64,000 nucleotides of DNA from Camelus bactrianus (GCF_048773025.1 NC_133541.1:124833049-124897048); one strand, 5' to 3'. Positions 33,049-45,722 are shown, counted from the stretch's first letter. The notes: generated from the letters alone by a model not told the origin. Program-made: numbers and translations.

Positions 33049-34438
33049 GCTCCACTCAGACCTACGGTTACATGCTGATCTTTCAGGGACAAAGACTAGG
33101 TTGGAACCTAAATGTGCAGACTGGGAGAGAAAAGGGATTTCAACTACTCTGACCACTTCCTGTTGAATGAAACAGAGAAGCCAAGCCCTCACATTTCAAA
33201 GGGTGACAGGAAGTCAGGGGCCCGGTACGCCCTCTCCCACCTAGGCCTGGGTGGGAACAGTGGGCAGCCCCAGCCAGGGCCACAGGCAACAGTAGCCTCA
33301 GCTGTGCCCATCTGGACAGACTGGCATGGCCCCACGGGCTCTGGGACTGCAAGCCCCATGGTGGCCATGGGGGTCATTACCATTCTGGGCCTCTGTGGCC
33401 TCTCTGAACTCACCCCTCCCCAATCCCATCTTTCAGGGAAGGATCTACAAACCCAGCCAGAGGGGATGCAGGACAGTGGGGCAGAGAACAAAGTTCATTC
33501 CAGGCATCTCCCAGCCTCCCTGCAGCCCCACTCTCTGAACCTGAGCCCATGTCAGTGCAGAGACCCCTCCCACCTCTGCCTCCTCACATCAAGAGTGACC
33601 TATTCTTTGGAGAATGAGGGTGGGGTCAGACCTCAGTCTCTGGCTGTGACTTTGACATCCAACTGCCTCCTCTCTGCCCCACCCACCCTGCTGCCTGTCA
33701 CATGGCCCCTCAGGTGCCCCTTCAGTCTCCCACCTGCACTCCTGCCAGGAAGCTCCCTTCCTCCCTTAACCCCTCCAGACTCTCCTGGAGCTAAAGCCTG
33801 GACCCACCTCTGCCTCCTGCCTTGGCCAGGCCGGCACTGTTACCCTCCCTCCATTTCAAGGTGAAGAAACTGAGGCTCAGACAGGGTCACAGTGAGGAGG
33901 TGGGAGTACCCACCCCTGAACTCACAGACTGACCCCAATCTCGTGACCCTGGGGTGACCTGCCCTGCTCAAGGAGAGGGTGCTGGCCGTGTGCCAACCGC
34001 TCACACCAGGAGGGGGGGCGCTCCTGGCCCGGGTGAGCGGGGATGCAGCAGAGCTGTCCTGGCCTCAGGAAGCCAGCACCGCCCACCCTGGACTCGCCCC
34101 CATGTGAACCCTGGGAAGTTCCTTCTGCCTCTAATTTCAGTTTCCCCATCCTTCCTAAAGCCCCTGGCTGGCCATCGCCCCACACAGAGCTAGGCCAGCA
34201 GGTGGAGAAGGGAGACTGAAGTCTGCACCCCAGTGTCCACCCGGCCTCCTGGTGCCAGCACCTCTGCTCTGCTGTCTGTGCACATGCTGGCCTCCTGCCC
34301 ACAGGGACTCGTTGCTTCTTGTTGCCTGGGCCCAGCAGTGACCCAAGGTCAGTCACTGTTCTGCAGTCCCCTCCTGGCGTCCTTCCTGACAGGTCTTCTA
34401 GGCACAGCAGGAGCTGGGCATGGGTGGCTTCCTGGTTA
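33049..34438. other. GC-rich stretch with no recognised gene
   Basis: The stretch is 55-60 percent GC by eye and holds a 250-codon plus-strand open frame (33112-33864) with no protein similarity I recognise. A MIR-like phrase (GAAACTGAGGCTCAGACAGG) occurs near 33865. It ends abruptly where homology to a VPS8 exon begins, so a duplication breakpoint lies here. Confidence 0.45.
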
Positions 34439-34514
34439 AGAAGGCACCATGAACATCTCCTTTCTTTTCTAATAGAAAGGCAGTGACTTCAAGAAAATGA
34501 TACTTCCGGGTAAT
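34439..34514 (-). pseudogene. VPS8: Truncated second copy of a VPS8 exon
   Basis: After the acceptor ATTTCCTAG the exon reads ITRKYHFLEVTAFLLEKKGD then VHGAFL, matching VPS8 ITQKYQLHEVTAYLLEKKGD. It is open but loses its last codons and donor at about 34438, where unrelated DNA follows. It is a duplicate of the exon at 41188-41275, with which it shares about 600 bp of upstream intron. Without a donor it cannot splice normally. Confidence 0.85.
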
Positions 34515-35117
34515 CTAGGAAATAAAAGATAAACCTTCACAAATCCTGTTCCTGGAGTCTCAAGATCCTGGTAAGATGGGAAAAAAAAGCTTGATAATAA
34601 ACAATGAATTCAAACCCTAGTAGTACGCTACTTTACAGTATCATGTGCAAACATCTGACTTTCCAGTCTTGGAGTGGCCCATTTGGGACACTAAATGAAC
34701 CAAGGTCACCATTTTTTTCCACTTTTTTATAGGTTGTTATGCACCTGAATTATGTGTATCCATGACACAGAAGGTAACATGAACATGTAAACAATAATAG
34801 TATACACCAGAAACTGACAAGCATTACTATACACAAAATATTTAGAACAAAATGACAATGACACCACTACACATTAGCTTGTGGAACCTCAATAAAAATT
34901 CATAAGCTGAGAGTATCTAGTGAGTAAACAAGAAATACCAACTAAGCTACGATAAAACTAAGAAAAGTAGTACAGAAAAGAATGTCATAGAAAGAAATGA
35001 GAGACAGAAGTTTTAAAAAATCCTCAATTCGTCTCTGAAAAGATTAATAAAGTAGAATAATACTTTCCTACTAAGAAAAAACAGAAGCACACATAACATA
35101 TTAACAGGTTAACACTT
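34515..35117. repeat. Segmental duplicate of 41276-41885 (VPS8 intron)
   Basis: Shared blocks include GAATTCAAACC, TACTTTACAGTAT, GAGTGGCCCATTTGGG, ATATACACCAGAAACTGACA and TTTCCTACTAAG versus TTTCTTACTAAG. By eye the copies are roughly 85-90 percent identical over about 600 bp. Homology stops near 35117/41885. Confidence 0.85.
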
Positions 35118-35149
35118 TAAGTCAGCCAGTTTATAAATCTCCGCCATCT

Positions 35150-35870
35150 TTGTCGCCTTCCTGTCTGCCCCTCACCCGCATGTTCAGACAAACTGTTCAT
35201 GCTGTTACTTCTACCACCGTGTTCTCATACGCCCACTCCTTTCACCCCGGGGGCCCTTCCACACCTCGACTGCACTCCAGCAGCCGCCCCTTCGTTACAC
35301 TGTCCAAATCTTGCCTTCCTCATTCCCTTTTATACCAATACTAGAGCTCTCTTCAACACAAAGCCAAACACATCAGTCTCACTCACAAAAGCCATCAAAG
35401 ACGCCTATTTTTTTAAAAGCAGAATGTCAGCCAACCTCTGACCCTAAGTAAACACAGGAAACAGTCCGCTACACCTTCTCACCTCCCACTTCTGTATCAC
35501 TGGGTCATCTCCTGCTCCGAGGGGACCAGCCAGGCGCTTTCACAATCATATTCCCCTCAGCCTACAGGACACTTCCCTTGCTTCTGCCTCTCAAATTCCT
35601 ATTCATCATTCCAGTCTTAGTCACATCTTCCATGAAAGTACCTCTGATCCATCAGTTACAAATTCCCTAATTTCCCACAATCCTTTGCCACTCTTACTGT
35701 ACCTCTTTTGTAAAACACAATTCTACCTGCATTAGAAGTTTTAATTTACATTATCTGTCTCCTTCAAGAGACTGCAGTTCTTTGGGTGATGACTGTGTTT
35801 TAGCCATCTGTGTGTAACCTTTAGGAACTAGGACAGTGTCCTGTAATAAGCAAATACTCCAGAACTCTAA
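35150..35870 (-). repeat. L2-like LINE relics
   Basis: Diverged phrases such as TGTCCAAATCTTGCCTTCC, CACATCTTCCATGAAAGTAC and ACTGCAGTTCTTTGGGTGATG are typical of L2 read on the opposite strand. Boundaries are uncertain. I see no gene here. Confidence 0.5.
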
Positions 35871-36384
35871 AGTGTACAGTCAGAATTGGATCTGGCAGTA
35901 AATGGTAATAACGAGACTATTACTGAGAAATTTATCTTCACTGGAATTCAACGAACTGACTTCTCCAGACATATTACCCACAAATCACTATAGTGATCTT
36001 GGGGAAGCATTCTTCCTACATTTTCCTCAATCTTTCATGTAATGTCTGCAGAAATTACTTTCATAACAATAAACTGAAAAATAAAAATGCAATAAATGCA
36101 ACAAACCTAACAGCCAAATTGGCTGAACACATACTGACACTACAAAAATAGTAATTAAGGTTTAGCTGAATTAAATATGAAAAAGCCAAGCAAGCGTTTA
36201 TGGAAGTTCCAGAAACAAATAATCTACACAGAATTAGGGTAAAGGTATTTAAAGGAATGTGTTGGCCAAGGAGTCCAAGAAATGAGTCAGTGTGTTAAAA
36301 GGGTAAAACAATCCAAAAATCACCTACCAAGTGATTCTCTGAACCTCAGGAGGGCTATTTGAAAACATCAAGTCATAGGAAAAC

Positions 36385-37570
36385 AATCCAATTCAAAAGC
36401 GGGCAAACGATTTTAATGGACATTTCTCCAAAGACGACATACAAATGGCCAGTAAGGCCAAGAAAAGATGCTCAGCATCACTAATCATTAGGGAAATGCC
36501 TATCAAAACTACACTGAGATGCTACCGCACGCCCACTAGGCTGGGCACAATCAAGAAAACAGACTACGACAAGGGTCAGTGAAGACGTAGAGCCTTGCAA
36601 CCCTTTGTGCACCGCTGGCAAGAATGTAAAATGATACACCACTATGGAAAACGATATGGTGTTCCTTAAAAATTTAAAAATAGAATTACCACTTAATCCA
36701 GCAATCCCACTTCTCAGTGTATACCCAGAAGAATTGAAAGCAGGGACTCAAAAAGATATTTGCACACTCATGTTCCTAACAGTATTATTCACAATAGTCA
36801 AAAGGTGGAAGCAACCCACGGATGGATGAATGAATGGATAAACAAAATGTGGTATATACATAAAATTGATTATTATTTAACCTTAAAAATGAAATTCATT
36901 TACAAAAATGAACTTATTTATGAAACAGAAAAAGACACACAGACAGAAAACACATTTATGGTTGCCAAGGGGGAAAAGGGGTGGGAAGGGATAAACTGGG
37001 AGTCTGAGACTTGCAGATACTAACTACTTGATAAATAGAGTAAATACCAAGATTCTTCTGTAGAGCACAGGGAGCTATATTCAGTATCTTGTAGTAATCT
37101 ATAATGAAAAAGAATATGAAAAATAATCTATGTATATGTATGACTGAAACATTACGCTATATGCCAGAAACTGACACAATATTGTAAACTGGCTATCATT
37201 CCATTTAAAAAAACAAAAAGGATGAAATTCTGACATGTGCCACAACATGGACCAATGTTGAAGACGTAATACTAAATGTAGTAAGCTAGACAAAAAGGGA
37301 CAAATGTGGCTTGACTCCACTTATACAAGATACATAGAATAATCAAATCTAGAAAGGAGAATGCTTAATGGGGCTGAGTCAGGAGGAGGGATGGGGAGTA
37401 ACCGTCTAACGGGTACAGAGTTTCAGCTTGGGAAGCTGACATGGTACTGGAGATGGTGGTGGATCGCACAACAATGTGAATGTACTTATTGCCACTGAAC
37501 TGAATATTTAAAAATGGCTACAATAGTGAATTTTATGTTATGTATATTGTACCACAATTTTATAAAATCA
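36385..37570 (+). mobile_element. L1 ORF2 C-terminus and 3' UTR, two nested ages
   Basis: The first part has the ORF2 end (AAAGCGGGCAAACGATTTTA, GGAAATGCCTATCAAAACTA, translated PAIPLLSVYPEELKAGTQKD). A younger 3' end (TTGCCAAGGGGGAAAAGGGG to GTAAACTGGCTATCATTCC) ends at about 37210. From there an older L1 tail continues to about 37570. Confidence 0.9.
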
Positions 37571-38083
37571 GTAATTTTTTACTATCAAGTAATGTCATGG
37601 AAATTATATATCTGTGACAAAGACTTAAAATTCTAAACTGTCAAACTTTGCTGCATTGTGCTAAAATTATATAAATTCAACACAGAAAAACTGGCTACTA
37701 CTTACTGACTAGAAGCCCACTTTGCTGTTGTGTTCAGCACATTATAATAATTTTTAGGGTGTTAGTAGGTACCTCATTTATAATAACCAAAACACAAGTA
37801 CAAAAACATAGCCAAAAATTTCATCAGGATCAGTGAAAAGCACCTAAGTTCCTGTACAATGACCTCTCCTGACAATTAGCAGCACAAAATCACAACGGTT
37901 TCTTTCACTTCCTACTAGAAGCCCTTGAAAATAAAGACAAAATTGGGATCACTATTAAAGTGGATAAACAGTAATTATGCAGGTCAATGTAATTACTATT
38001 TAACAGATACAGTTATCATTCAACATTTTTTAAAACATGGGGTCCACGGAAAAACAAATTGTCAATTATACTCAAGAACTTAC

Positions 38084-38126
38084 GTTCATCTTGATGTGTT
38101 CTCTCTGGAAGCTTGCTTTGCAGTCT
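38084..38126 (-). pseudogene. VPS8: VPS8 relic exon (RLQSKL exon)
   Basis: The 43-nt exon has acceptor TCACCTCCTAG and donor GAAC-GTAAGTTC, and reads RLQSKLPERTHQDE. Human VPS8 has RLQSKLQEVTHQGE directly after the ITQKYQ exon. It is open, but follows a broken exon, so the locus is judged non-functional. Confidence 0.82.
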
Positions 38127-38499
38127 CTAGGAGGTGAAAGGAACACTTCATCTCTCTCATCCACCAATATCTGAATTAACATATTTTAAAGATAAAACCC
38201 AAGAAACAACAAAGTTATTAAGAGTGATCTCTGTCATTTAGATGAGACTTGCTCTGTATACAGAAAGCATCACTAGTTGCACTTGAACAGATTCAAAATA
38301 CCAAATTGTGCCCCACTTTCACTTCCGTTGTGCCACCACAGTCAATCATGACATTCTTTAGGCAAAGAAATGAAGATTAGGATTAATCCAAACTTGCAGT
38401 AAGGGAATAAAATTCATACTGGGTTATGAGAAAGAGGGATGGGTGGGAATAAAAAGGACATGACAGGTCTATCGCGACAGCATAGTTCACAGCCTCGGG

Positions 38500-39240
38500 T
38501 GTGGCCTCTCCTCAACACGCAGCTGCAGGATCCCCTACTCTGCTGAATTCTGGATTCTTACACCCCCATAACTGATGTTCCAAAGGCTTAATACAAGCTG
38601 AAGCTGATCTTCATCTACCCCTTCTACCCAAATCTGCTCCTTTCCCTGAGGTTCCTCACAGGCTCATGTCAACCTGAAGTTCAGAGTCATCATTAATCCC
38701 CTCTCCTTCAACCCATACCACATTCAAATGATCAGTAAGTTCTCAAATCCACCTCCTCTCACTCCATGACCACTGCCACGCCCAGCTCACGTCCTCACTG
38801 AGTCACACCTGTACTACTGCAGTACCCCCCAAGTGCTCTCTGCTTCCGGTGTTCCCTCCTCCTTCTCCACCCTCCTCTCATAGATCCTCCTTGGGTCCAC
38901 AGAGCAGTCTTTATGAAACATAGTATCACATCAGCTCCTTGTTTAAAAACCTTCAGTTGATTCTGTGTGAAATCATTACCAGTCCTAATTCTTTATAGCA
39001 TGTCTTACAAAATCTTTCCAAATCTGGATCTAACTTCTGTCTCTAGCCTCACCTGCCTATACATGGACAGTTGTGCCCCCGAAGGGCTGCCGGTTCCTCT
39101 CCTACAAGCTCGCATTTCTTCACATCCATGTGCCTTTGCAAATGGCCATCTCATTCCCTGGGAGGACCTCCTGCTTCTCCACTCCCTATCCATGCCATAG
39201 GTACTTTTACTTACACTTCAAAATTAGGTTCATGGTGTCA
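38500..39240 (-). repeat. L2-like LINE relic
   Basis: Phrases such as CAGAGCAGTCTTTATGAAAC, ATCACATCAGCTCCTTG, TTAAAAACCTTCAGTTGATT and CTCACCTGCCTATACATG follow the order seen in L2 on the opposite strand. No gene is evident in this stretch. Confidence 0.65.
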
Positions 39241-39424
39241 TCTACACATAAATTACAAGGGAAAAAAGAGATGTCGGGGTAATGCAGAGACTAAAAGAGG
39301 GTAAGAGCCTACACAAATGCTCTGTGGAATAGTGTTCCTGGCCTGTTTCACAATCATACGGCTAGAAAAAAACAAGAAGCCAATAGGAACCATTTTTTTT
39401 AATTAAAAATAGGACACCCCTAAT

Positions 39425-40945
39425 CTGTTCCCAGCTAGGTGACAGTGTTTAAAAACTGATACGTAACACTTCACACCCACGACGATGGCTACCGTCAAGA
39501 AAACAGGAAACAACATGTGTTGGTGAGGATGTGGAGAAGCTGAAACCCTGGTGCACTGCCAGTGAGAATGTAAAGTGATGCAGCCATTATGCAAAATGGT
39601 ACGGTGGTCCCTGAGACAATGAAAAATACAATTACCATTTAATCCAGCAGTATCATTTCTCAGTATATATCCCGAAAACTTGAAAGTAAGGACTCAAAAA
39701 GTATTTGCACACTCATGTTTGTAACAGCGTTATTCACACGAGTCAAAAGGTGGGAGCAACCCAAGTGTCCATGGATGGATGAACGTAAAAACTAAATGTG
39801 GTGTATACATAAAATGGAGTGTTACTTAGCTTTAAAAAATGAATGAAATTCTGTTATGTGCCACAAAGTGGATAAATCTTGAAGATCTTATGGTTTAAGT
39901 GCAATAAGCAAGAAACAAAGAGGATAAATACTGGGGAGGGTATAGCCCAGTGGTAGAGCACACGCCTAGCGTACACAATGCCCTGGGTTCAATCTCCAGG
40001 ACCTTCTCTAAAAATAAATAAATAAACAAACCTAATTACCTATCACCACCAAAAAAAAAAAAAAAAAAAAGACAAATACAAATACTGTTTGATTCCTCTT
40101 ACACAAAGTATCTAGAGTAATCAAATGCATAGAGTCTAAAGTAGAACGGTGGTTGCCAGGGGCAGGGAAGAATGGGAGTAATTACCTAATGAGTTTGGGA
40201 AGTTCAAAAAGATCTGGAGATAAAAGGTGGTGATGGCTGCAGAACAATGTGAATGTACTTAATGCCACTGAAATGGTAATAAATTTTGTTATTTTACAAT
40301 TGAATAGAAAAAAATTTTTGAAGAACTGATAGGACAAATTGTTGGCGAGAATGCAGAGCAACCACAACTCTCATACATCACTGGTGGAACGTGAAATGCC
40401 ACAATCACTTTGGGAAAATGCCTGCTAATTGCTTATAAAACTGAACCGATGCCTACCCTGCGATATCCCAGCCTCACTCCTTGGCAGTAACTGCAGGGGA
40501 AGGAGAGCATTTCCGTACAAGCGTGGTCACAGCAACTGTGCTCGGAATAATCAGAAGCTGGAACTAACCCGGGTGTCAGTCACCAGGAGAACGGCGAAGC
40601 GGTGGTGTCTTCCTACAGTTAAACAGTGCGCAGCAGTAACAGGCACAAGGAGTGACACGTGCAGTGACAGAGATAAGCCTCAAAACCATTACGCTGAGTG
40701 AAAGGAGAATTCTACTAGAGTAGCTACTGAATGATTCCACTAATATGAATGAATAAAACAGGCAAAACTCATCCACAATGGAAAAAAAATCGGAAGTGTG
40801 TTTATCTCTGGGGGATGGAAGTGGGGACTGACTGTGAAGGGACTTCCTGGGTTGAAGGTGATGTTCTCTATTTTGTTGGGGACTAGGGTTACACAGATGT
40901 ATGCATTTGTTAAAACTCAATAAATGCCACAATTAAAACTTGTGC
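39425..40945 (+). mobile_element. Older L1 fragments, interrupted by a SINE
   Basis: ORF2 C-terminal landmarks appear twice, at about 39480-39900 (GTTGGTGAGGATGTGGAGAA, AATCCAGCAGTATCATTTCT) and 40330-40930 (GTTGGCGAGAATGCAGAGCA, GTCAGTCACCAGGAGAACGG). The first copy resumes after the SINE with CACAAAGTATCTAGAGTAATC. These are diverged, ancient L1 subfamilies. Confidence 0.82.
39930..40072 (+). mobile_element. Camelid tRNA-derived SINE inserted in L1
   Basis: It reads GGGAGGGTATAGCCCAGTGG, GTAGAGCACACGCCTAGC, GGGTTCAATCTCCAGGACC, a TAAATAAATAAA segment and an A-tail of about 20. The surrounding L1 reads through on both sides. Confidence 0.92.
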
Positions 40946-41187
40946 ATTGCATATGGTTATTTTACCTCCAAAAAATGCCACAAAGAAAGCAACTCTAGTT
41001 AATGACACGTGATAGAAATACTTACAGATAAAACGTACCCTGTCTGCAACTTACTTTGAGACATAAGAAATTAAGATGGAATGATGAAAACTTACAGTTT
41101 TATACATCAAATAAAAAAAGATGGGACTGATAAAATGGATAGGGGGCTAGACAGAAACATGACAAAGCACACAGAGTAAAATCTTAC

Positions 41188-41275
41188 CTCTAGCATTGAA
41201 AAAGGCACCATGAATATCTCCTTTCTTTTCAAATAGTTAGGCAGTGACTTCTTGAAGCTGATACTTCTGAGTAAT
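41188..41275 (-). pseudogene. VPS8: VPS8 relic exon (ITQKYQ exon), broken
   Basis: Acceptor TTTTTCCTAG and donor AGAG-GTAAGAT flank ITQKYQLQEVTA, a TAA stop where VPS8 has tyrosine, and then LFEKKGDIHGAFF. The exon is 88 nt, whereas the VPS8 segment ITQKYQ to IMLE needs 90, so about 2 nt are missing near the 3' end. One stop and one frameshift make this copy non-coding. Confidence 0.88.
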
Positions 41276-41885
41276 CTAGGAAAAAGGAAATGACAAACCT
41301 TCACAGATCTTTTTCATGGAGTCAGAAGATTCTATTAAGAATGAAAAAAAAACTCTGGATAATAAAAAATGAATTCAAACCATAGAAGTATGTTACTTTA
41401 CAGTATAACATGCAAATATTTGACTTTCTTGTCTTCGAGTGGCCCATTTGGGCCTCTAACTGAACAAAGGTCATTCATTTTTTTCTACTTTTTATTTTAA
41501 AAGTTGTTTGTGAACCTGAATTATGCGTATCCATGACACAAAAGGTAACATGAATATATAAACAATAATAATATACACCAGAAACTGACAAGTGTAACTA
41601 CACACAAAATACTTAGAACAAAATGACAATGAAACCACTACACATTTGCTTGTGGGATCTCAATAAAAATTCATAAAGTTTCTAGGGAGTAAATGAGAAA
41701 TAGCAATTAAGCTACGATAAAACAAAGAAAATAAGTACAGAAGAGAATGTCACAGAATCAACAGAGAAACAACAGAGGTTTTTAAAAATCCCCAGTTAGT
41801 CTTTGGAAAGACTAATATAGTAGAATAATACTTTCTTACTAAGGAAAAAGAGAAGCACAAATAACACATTAAGAGGTTAACAGGT
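41276..41885. repeat. Partner copy of the duplicated VPS8 intron segment
   Basis: This is the intron upstream of the broken VPS8 exon. It matches 34515-35117 in order, as described there. Confidence 0.85.
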
Positions 41886-41889
41886 CAAA

Positions 41890-44172
41890 GAAGGAAAATA
41901 TCTGATCATCTCAATAAATAGAGAAAAAAATCATTTGATAAAATGCAGCACAGCACCCGTTCCTGACAAAAATAAAAACAATATAAAACACTCTAATCCA
42001 AACTGGGAATGGAACTTTTGTAATTTAATAAAAAAAAAAAAAAAGCTGTTAAAATCCTACAATAAAAGCCGTATTTAATATAAAATGGTAGACACATTCA
42101 CTTTTAAATCAGGAACGACAGTGCATACTGTCATTGCCTCTTTTCAGTAAAACCCCAGAGCTCCTAGACTTCTGACAGGAGACTGAAAAAAGCATAAGAT
42201 TGGAAAGGAAAAAAACTACCATGGTCCTCACAAAATATTATGGTCATAATAAAAATCTACACTATTTGAATGAAAAAATACTTCAGCCTCGTTGCTAGAT
42301 ATAAAACATGCTAAACTTAGTAACATGCACCAAAAGTAATCAGTAAAAAATGTCATTTCAAAAAATTTTCTTTAGAATGTTAACAAGAAGTTTAAGTATC
42401 TGGGAACAAATTTAAGAAAATACACAAGAGACAAGATGTTATATAAAGTGACAAAGCCTCACCAAAGAGCACAAAGGGCATTTTTAAAAGGCAACCATGG
42501 TGCTGGATGTGAAAACAATACCATAAAATGTCAATTCTCCTGGAATGAATCTATAAATTCAATGCATTTCTTCATCAAAATCCTAGAAAATGTATTATTT
42601 ATAAAGGTATGTGACAATGTGATTCCTAAACTGATATGAAATAGTAAGAGGCCAAGAACAGCCAAAGGGTTTCAAAGAAAAAGAATGACAAGGGAAGAAT
42701 TTTCTTTCAACTAGTAAATCTTATTCTAAAGCTGTTTTCATTAAAATCTGTGGTATTAGTATAAGGAAAGAAAAATGACCAAAAAAGAACAGAATCCGCA
42801 GAAACATCTACGTGTATTTGGGAGTTTGGTGTATGGCATTAAAAATAAGGGAAGAAAGGACAAAATGACAAGTGGATCATCAGTCATCCACATGGAAAAA
42901 ATATATAAATCCCTCTCTTGGTCTGTTTACAAAAATAAATTCCAGATAAAATGTAAAAAACCAAACTATAAAACTCATATAAGAGGATATCCTTTATGCC
43001 ATTAAAGTAGGAATGGAAATAAAAGTCACACACACAAAAACTTAACTTTAAAGGAAAATACTGATAATTAAAATGGAAATCACTGAAAACGAATTTAAAA
43101 AATATGCCATAACAGCATGGAAGGAGGCACCTCCAACATAAAAGAGCGCTTAGCATCAGAAACCCAGAAATAACAAGAACTTTGAGAAATCAGTGCAAAG
43201 GGCAAATCCTTACTAGGAAAATGGGCCAGTGATGTGAACAGATAGTTCAGGGACAAGAAAACCCAGTGTCATTGAACACATGGAAAGCGATGAAGTGTCA
43301 TGAGTGATCAATGAGAACCATCAGAACTGGCAGAAATTAAAGTCTAAAACAACAAGGCTACGTGTCATGCTCCATCAAATAAAAAAAGACATAAGACGTC
43401 TAAATATTAGGAACATGCAAGGATGTGAAAAAACAGCAAACTAAAAACACGGATGAGGAGGATGGAAACAACTAAGAAATCAACTTGGCAAAAACCAGTG
43501 GAATTAAGCTACTCTACTGTCTGAAGAATCCCACTTCCGGGGATATTAAGGCACATTACTTAGAGAAACCTCACCTGAGTACCTAGGAGATATGCACAAA
43601 GATGTCCCATGGAGCAGTTTGTAACGGCCAAGGACTGCAGACAATCGGAACGTCCACGAATAGGGAAATACATGAACTGTGGCGGGTCAGTCAGTAGACT
43701 GCTTTTATTTATTTACTTTTTTTATTGAAGTATAGTCAGTGTACAATGTTGTGGTCAGTTAATAGACTACTGTATAAAGGTTAAAATGAATGAACTAGAT
43801 CTATACATATAAAGATAGATAAAAATTAATAAAAAACAATTTGCATTTGGATACATACAGTATATCATTATACAAATTTTTAAAATATATAAAACTGTAT
43901 CTTGTGTTCCTTAGGTAAATGCATATATAGGGAAAATTAAAAACATGGATGGGAAGGAGAAACTGCCCAACTTCACGTGGGTGATAAGCTCAGGGGGACA
44001 TAACAGGTAATGGGTGCTTTATTTCTAAAACAAACAACAAAACAACAAAGATAGAAGCCAGTACAGCAGAGTGTTCACATTTATAAAATTGGGTTGGTGG
44101 GTATACATGTACCTGATGTTCTGTACATTTCTATACATTTGAAATATTTCATAATTAAAATTTTTTAAGTGT
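41890..44172 (+). mobile_element. Old L1 ORF2 and 3' region, several pieces
   Basis: The stretch has ATCTGATCATCTCAATAAAT and TTTGATAAAATGCAGCACAG (ORF2 palm region), then TGAATCTATAAATTCAATGC and later C-terminal ORF2 phrases, ending TGGGTATACATGTACCTGAT and TTTCATAATTAAAA. It is heavily diverged, with many interruptions. Confidence 0.8.
43703..43765 (-). mobile_element. Short L1 3' terminus, inverted
   Basis: TTTTTTATTGAAGTATAGTC and GTGTACAATGTTGTGGTCAG are the reverse complement of the common artiodactyl L1 3' end. Only about 60 bp remain, inserted in an older L1. Confidence 0.65.
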
Positions 44173-44635
44173 GTCGGCAGTTCAGGAGGTGGATGTGGAA
44201 AACGCAGGTTACCGTTTCAGGAGTACTAACAGCAGAAGAAAGGAGACCTGATGGAGGCTTAAAAACAAATTTTAAACAGGGAATGTGCTACCTCTTCTCC
44301 TAGACTAGAGTTCATGTGTATATGCGTATACACACAGGTACGCGTGCGTGTGTGCACACATTCATTTTCATTTGGAAACAGGAGAATACGAGGAAAAGAG
44401 GATCCAGGCAACACCTGCGCTAAGGCTCCTGGCTGCCATTCAGCCTGTAGGTCCTGGCACAGCAGGACCATGTGACATCAGTGCCTGCAAGTTAGAGTGT
44501 GTTTTGTTCTTATTATTTTTATGGTATTCCTTTTTCTACATTTATCAAGTTGGCTATAATGGCTGTGAACCTTGACTAATAACAATGATGGACACGTGCT
44601 GTTTCTGATTTTACTGGAATAAACAAAGAAGAACT

Positions 44636-44795
44636 TTATCACAGCAATGGAGCCCATGCACCATGGAGTCAGACTGTCTGGGTTTAATCTCAGGTGCTAG
44701 CACTTACGAGGTATAAATTTAAGCAGATAATTTAATATGAGTCTCCCTTTGCTCATTTATACAATGGTGAATGATTAAGGGAAGTTGACTCTTGC
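44636..44795 (+). mobile_element. MIR SINE relic
   Basis: ATGGAGTCAGACTGTCTGGG, TTAATCTCAGGTGCTAGCAC, TAAGCAGATAATTTAATATG and CCCTTTGCTCATTTATACAA follow the MIR order. It ends just before the VPS8 relic exon at 44819. Confidence 0.8.
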
Positions 44796-44818
44796 CTCCT
44801 CTACACCATTGGTCTCAC

Positions 44819-44966
44819 CTGAATGCTTTCTTCCAGGCGGCAGCACTCCAGGCCTGGCAGCATCTCTATAACCCGGTTGGGGCTGAACGGACACAACAGC
44901 TCAGTGAACTGCTCTGCGACACACGGAGACGTTTGCAGCAATTCTTGATTTACAACGACATCTTCT
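44819..44966 (-). pseudogene. VPS8: VPS8 relic exon (NQELLQ exon)
   Basis: Acceptor TGTTTTAG and donor CAG-GTGAGACC bound 148 nt, reading EDVVVNQELLQTSPCVAEQF and FSPNRVIEMLPGLECCRLEE. VPS8 has VNQELLQISPCITEQFIELL and NPTQVIETLQVLECYRLEET. About 16 of 49 residues differ from the human protein as I recall it, far more than is normal for mammalian VPS8. The frame is still open. VPS8 is a CORVET subunit acting at early endosomes. Confidence 0.86.
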
Positions 44967-45289
44967 CTAAAACAAAAAGCATTATGTAATCACATCTATA
45001 ATTAAAGCTACAGTTAAAAAGTACGTTACCAAGACTGCTTTTTGTCCAGGTAAAACTGCAAATTACATCAGAGACCTTCTAAAGCATGGTATTTCTCATT
45101 TAAGTGGAAAAACAATCTTCAGTAACAATATTCAGCGGTGGTGCCTCTAAGTCATACTCACACTACAGGGTTAACTTTCTATAAATTGAATCTAATGGTA
45201 TAGTTCCCTTGCGTAAAACACTTAGTAATTCTCCAGCACACAGAAGATTCAGTATATTATTTCTTAGCTTTACATATTAAACTGTTCAC

Positions 45290-45625
45290 TGTAAGCCCCT
45301 AAACCCTATTTTCCAGTCTCTATACTTCTAACTTCTCCCCCCGACATATTTATAGCTTCATCTTCTGCTATCGCCCCCACGTCATCCTCTGAAAATGCAT
45401 GACGCTTTGTGCCTTTAAGTCTCTGCACACCCAGGGCCCTTTATCTAGAACTCCTGCCCAATTCTCTGCCTAGACAACTGATACCAATTATTTAAGCCCA
45501 GTTCGTGCGTTATCTAGGAACTCCTGTCTGACTCTCTCAGTCGATCCCTCTCTCCTCTTGTTCCTGCAGCACTTTTTTACTATGTCTGGTGTAGAGCTTT
45601 TAACACTGTACTGTGCTTATACAAG
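45290..45625 (-). repeat. L2-like LINE relic
   Basis: Phrases such as TCTCTGCACACCCAGGGCCC, CTAGAACTCCTGCCCAATTC, TAAGCCCAGTTCGTGCGTTA and CTTTTAACACTGTACTGTGC fit L2 on the opposite strand. Confidence 0.6.
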
Positions 45626-45698
45626 TGCTTCTCAGCTCCTATGAAAAAATTAAAGAAAACAATGTACACTTATCTGTGCCCCCCAGAGACTACCATAT

Positions 45699-45722
45699 TG
45701 TGGGAGGTGGGGGGTGGGGGGC
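45699..45722 (+). other. G-quadruplex-prone G tract
   Basis: The plus strand reads GTGGGAGGTGGGGGGTGGGG, giving four or more runs of three Gs within about 22 bases. The pattern alone supports only a potential for G4 formation. Confidence 0.6.

Noticed and set aside
33112-33864. 250-codon plus-strand open frame
   Set aside because: The frame is compositional, with no similarity I recognise, no splice signals in keeping with a gene, and overlapping frames of similar length on the other strand.
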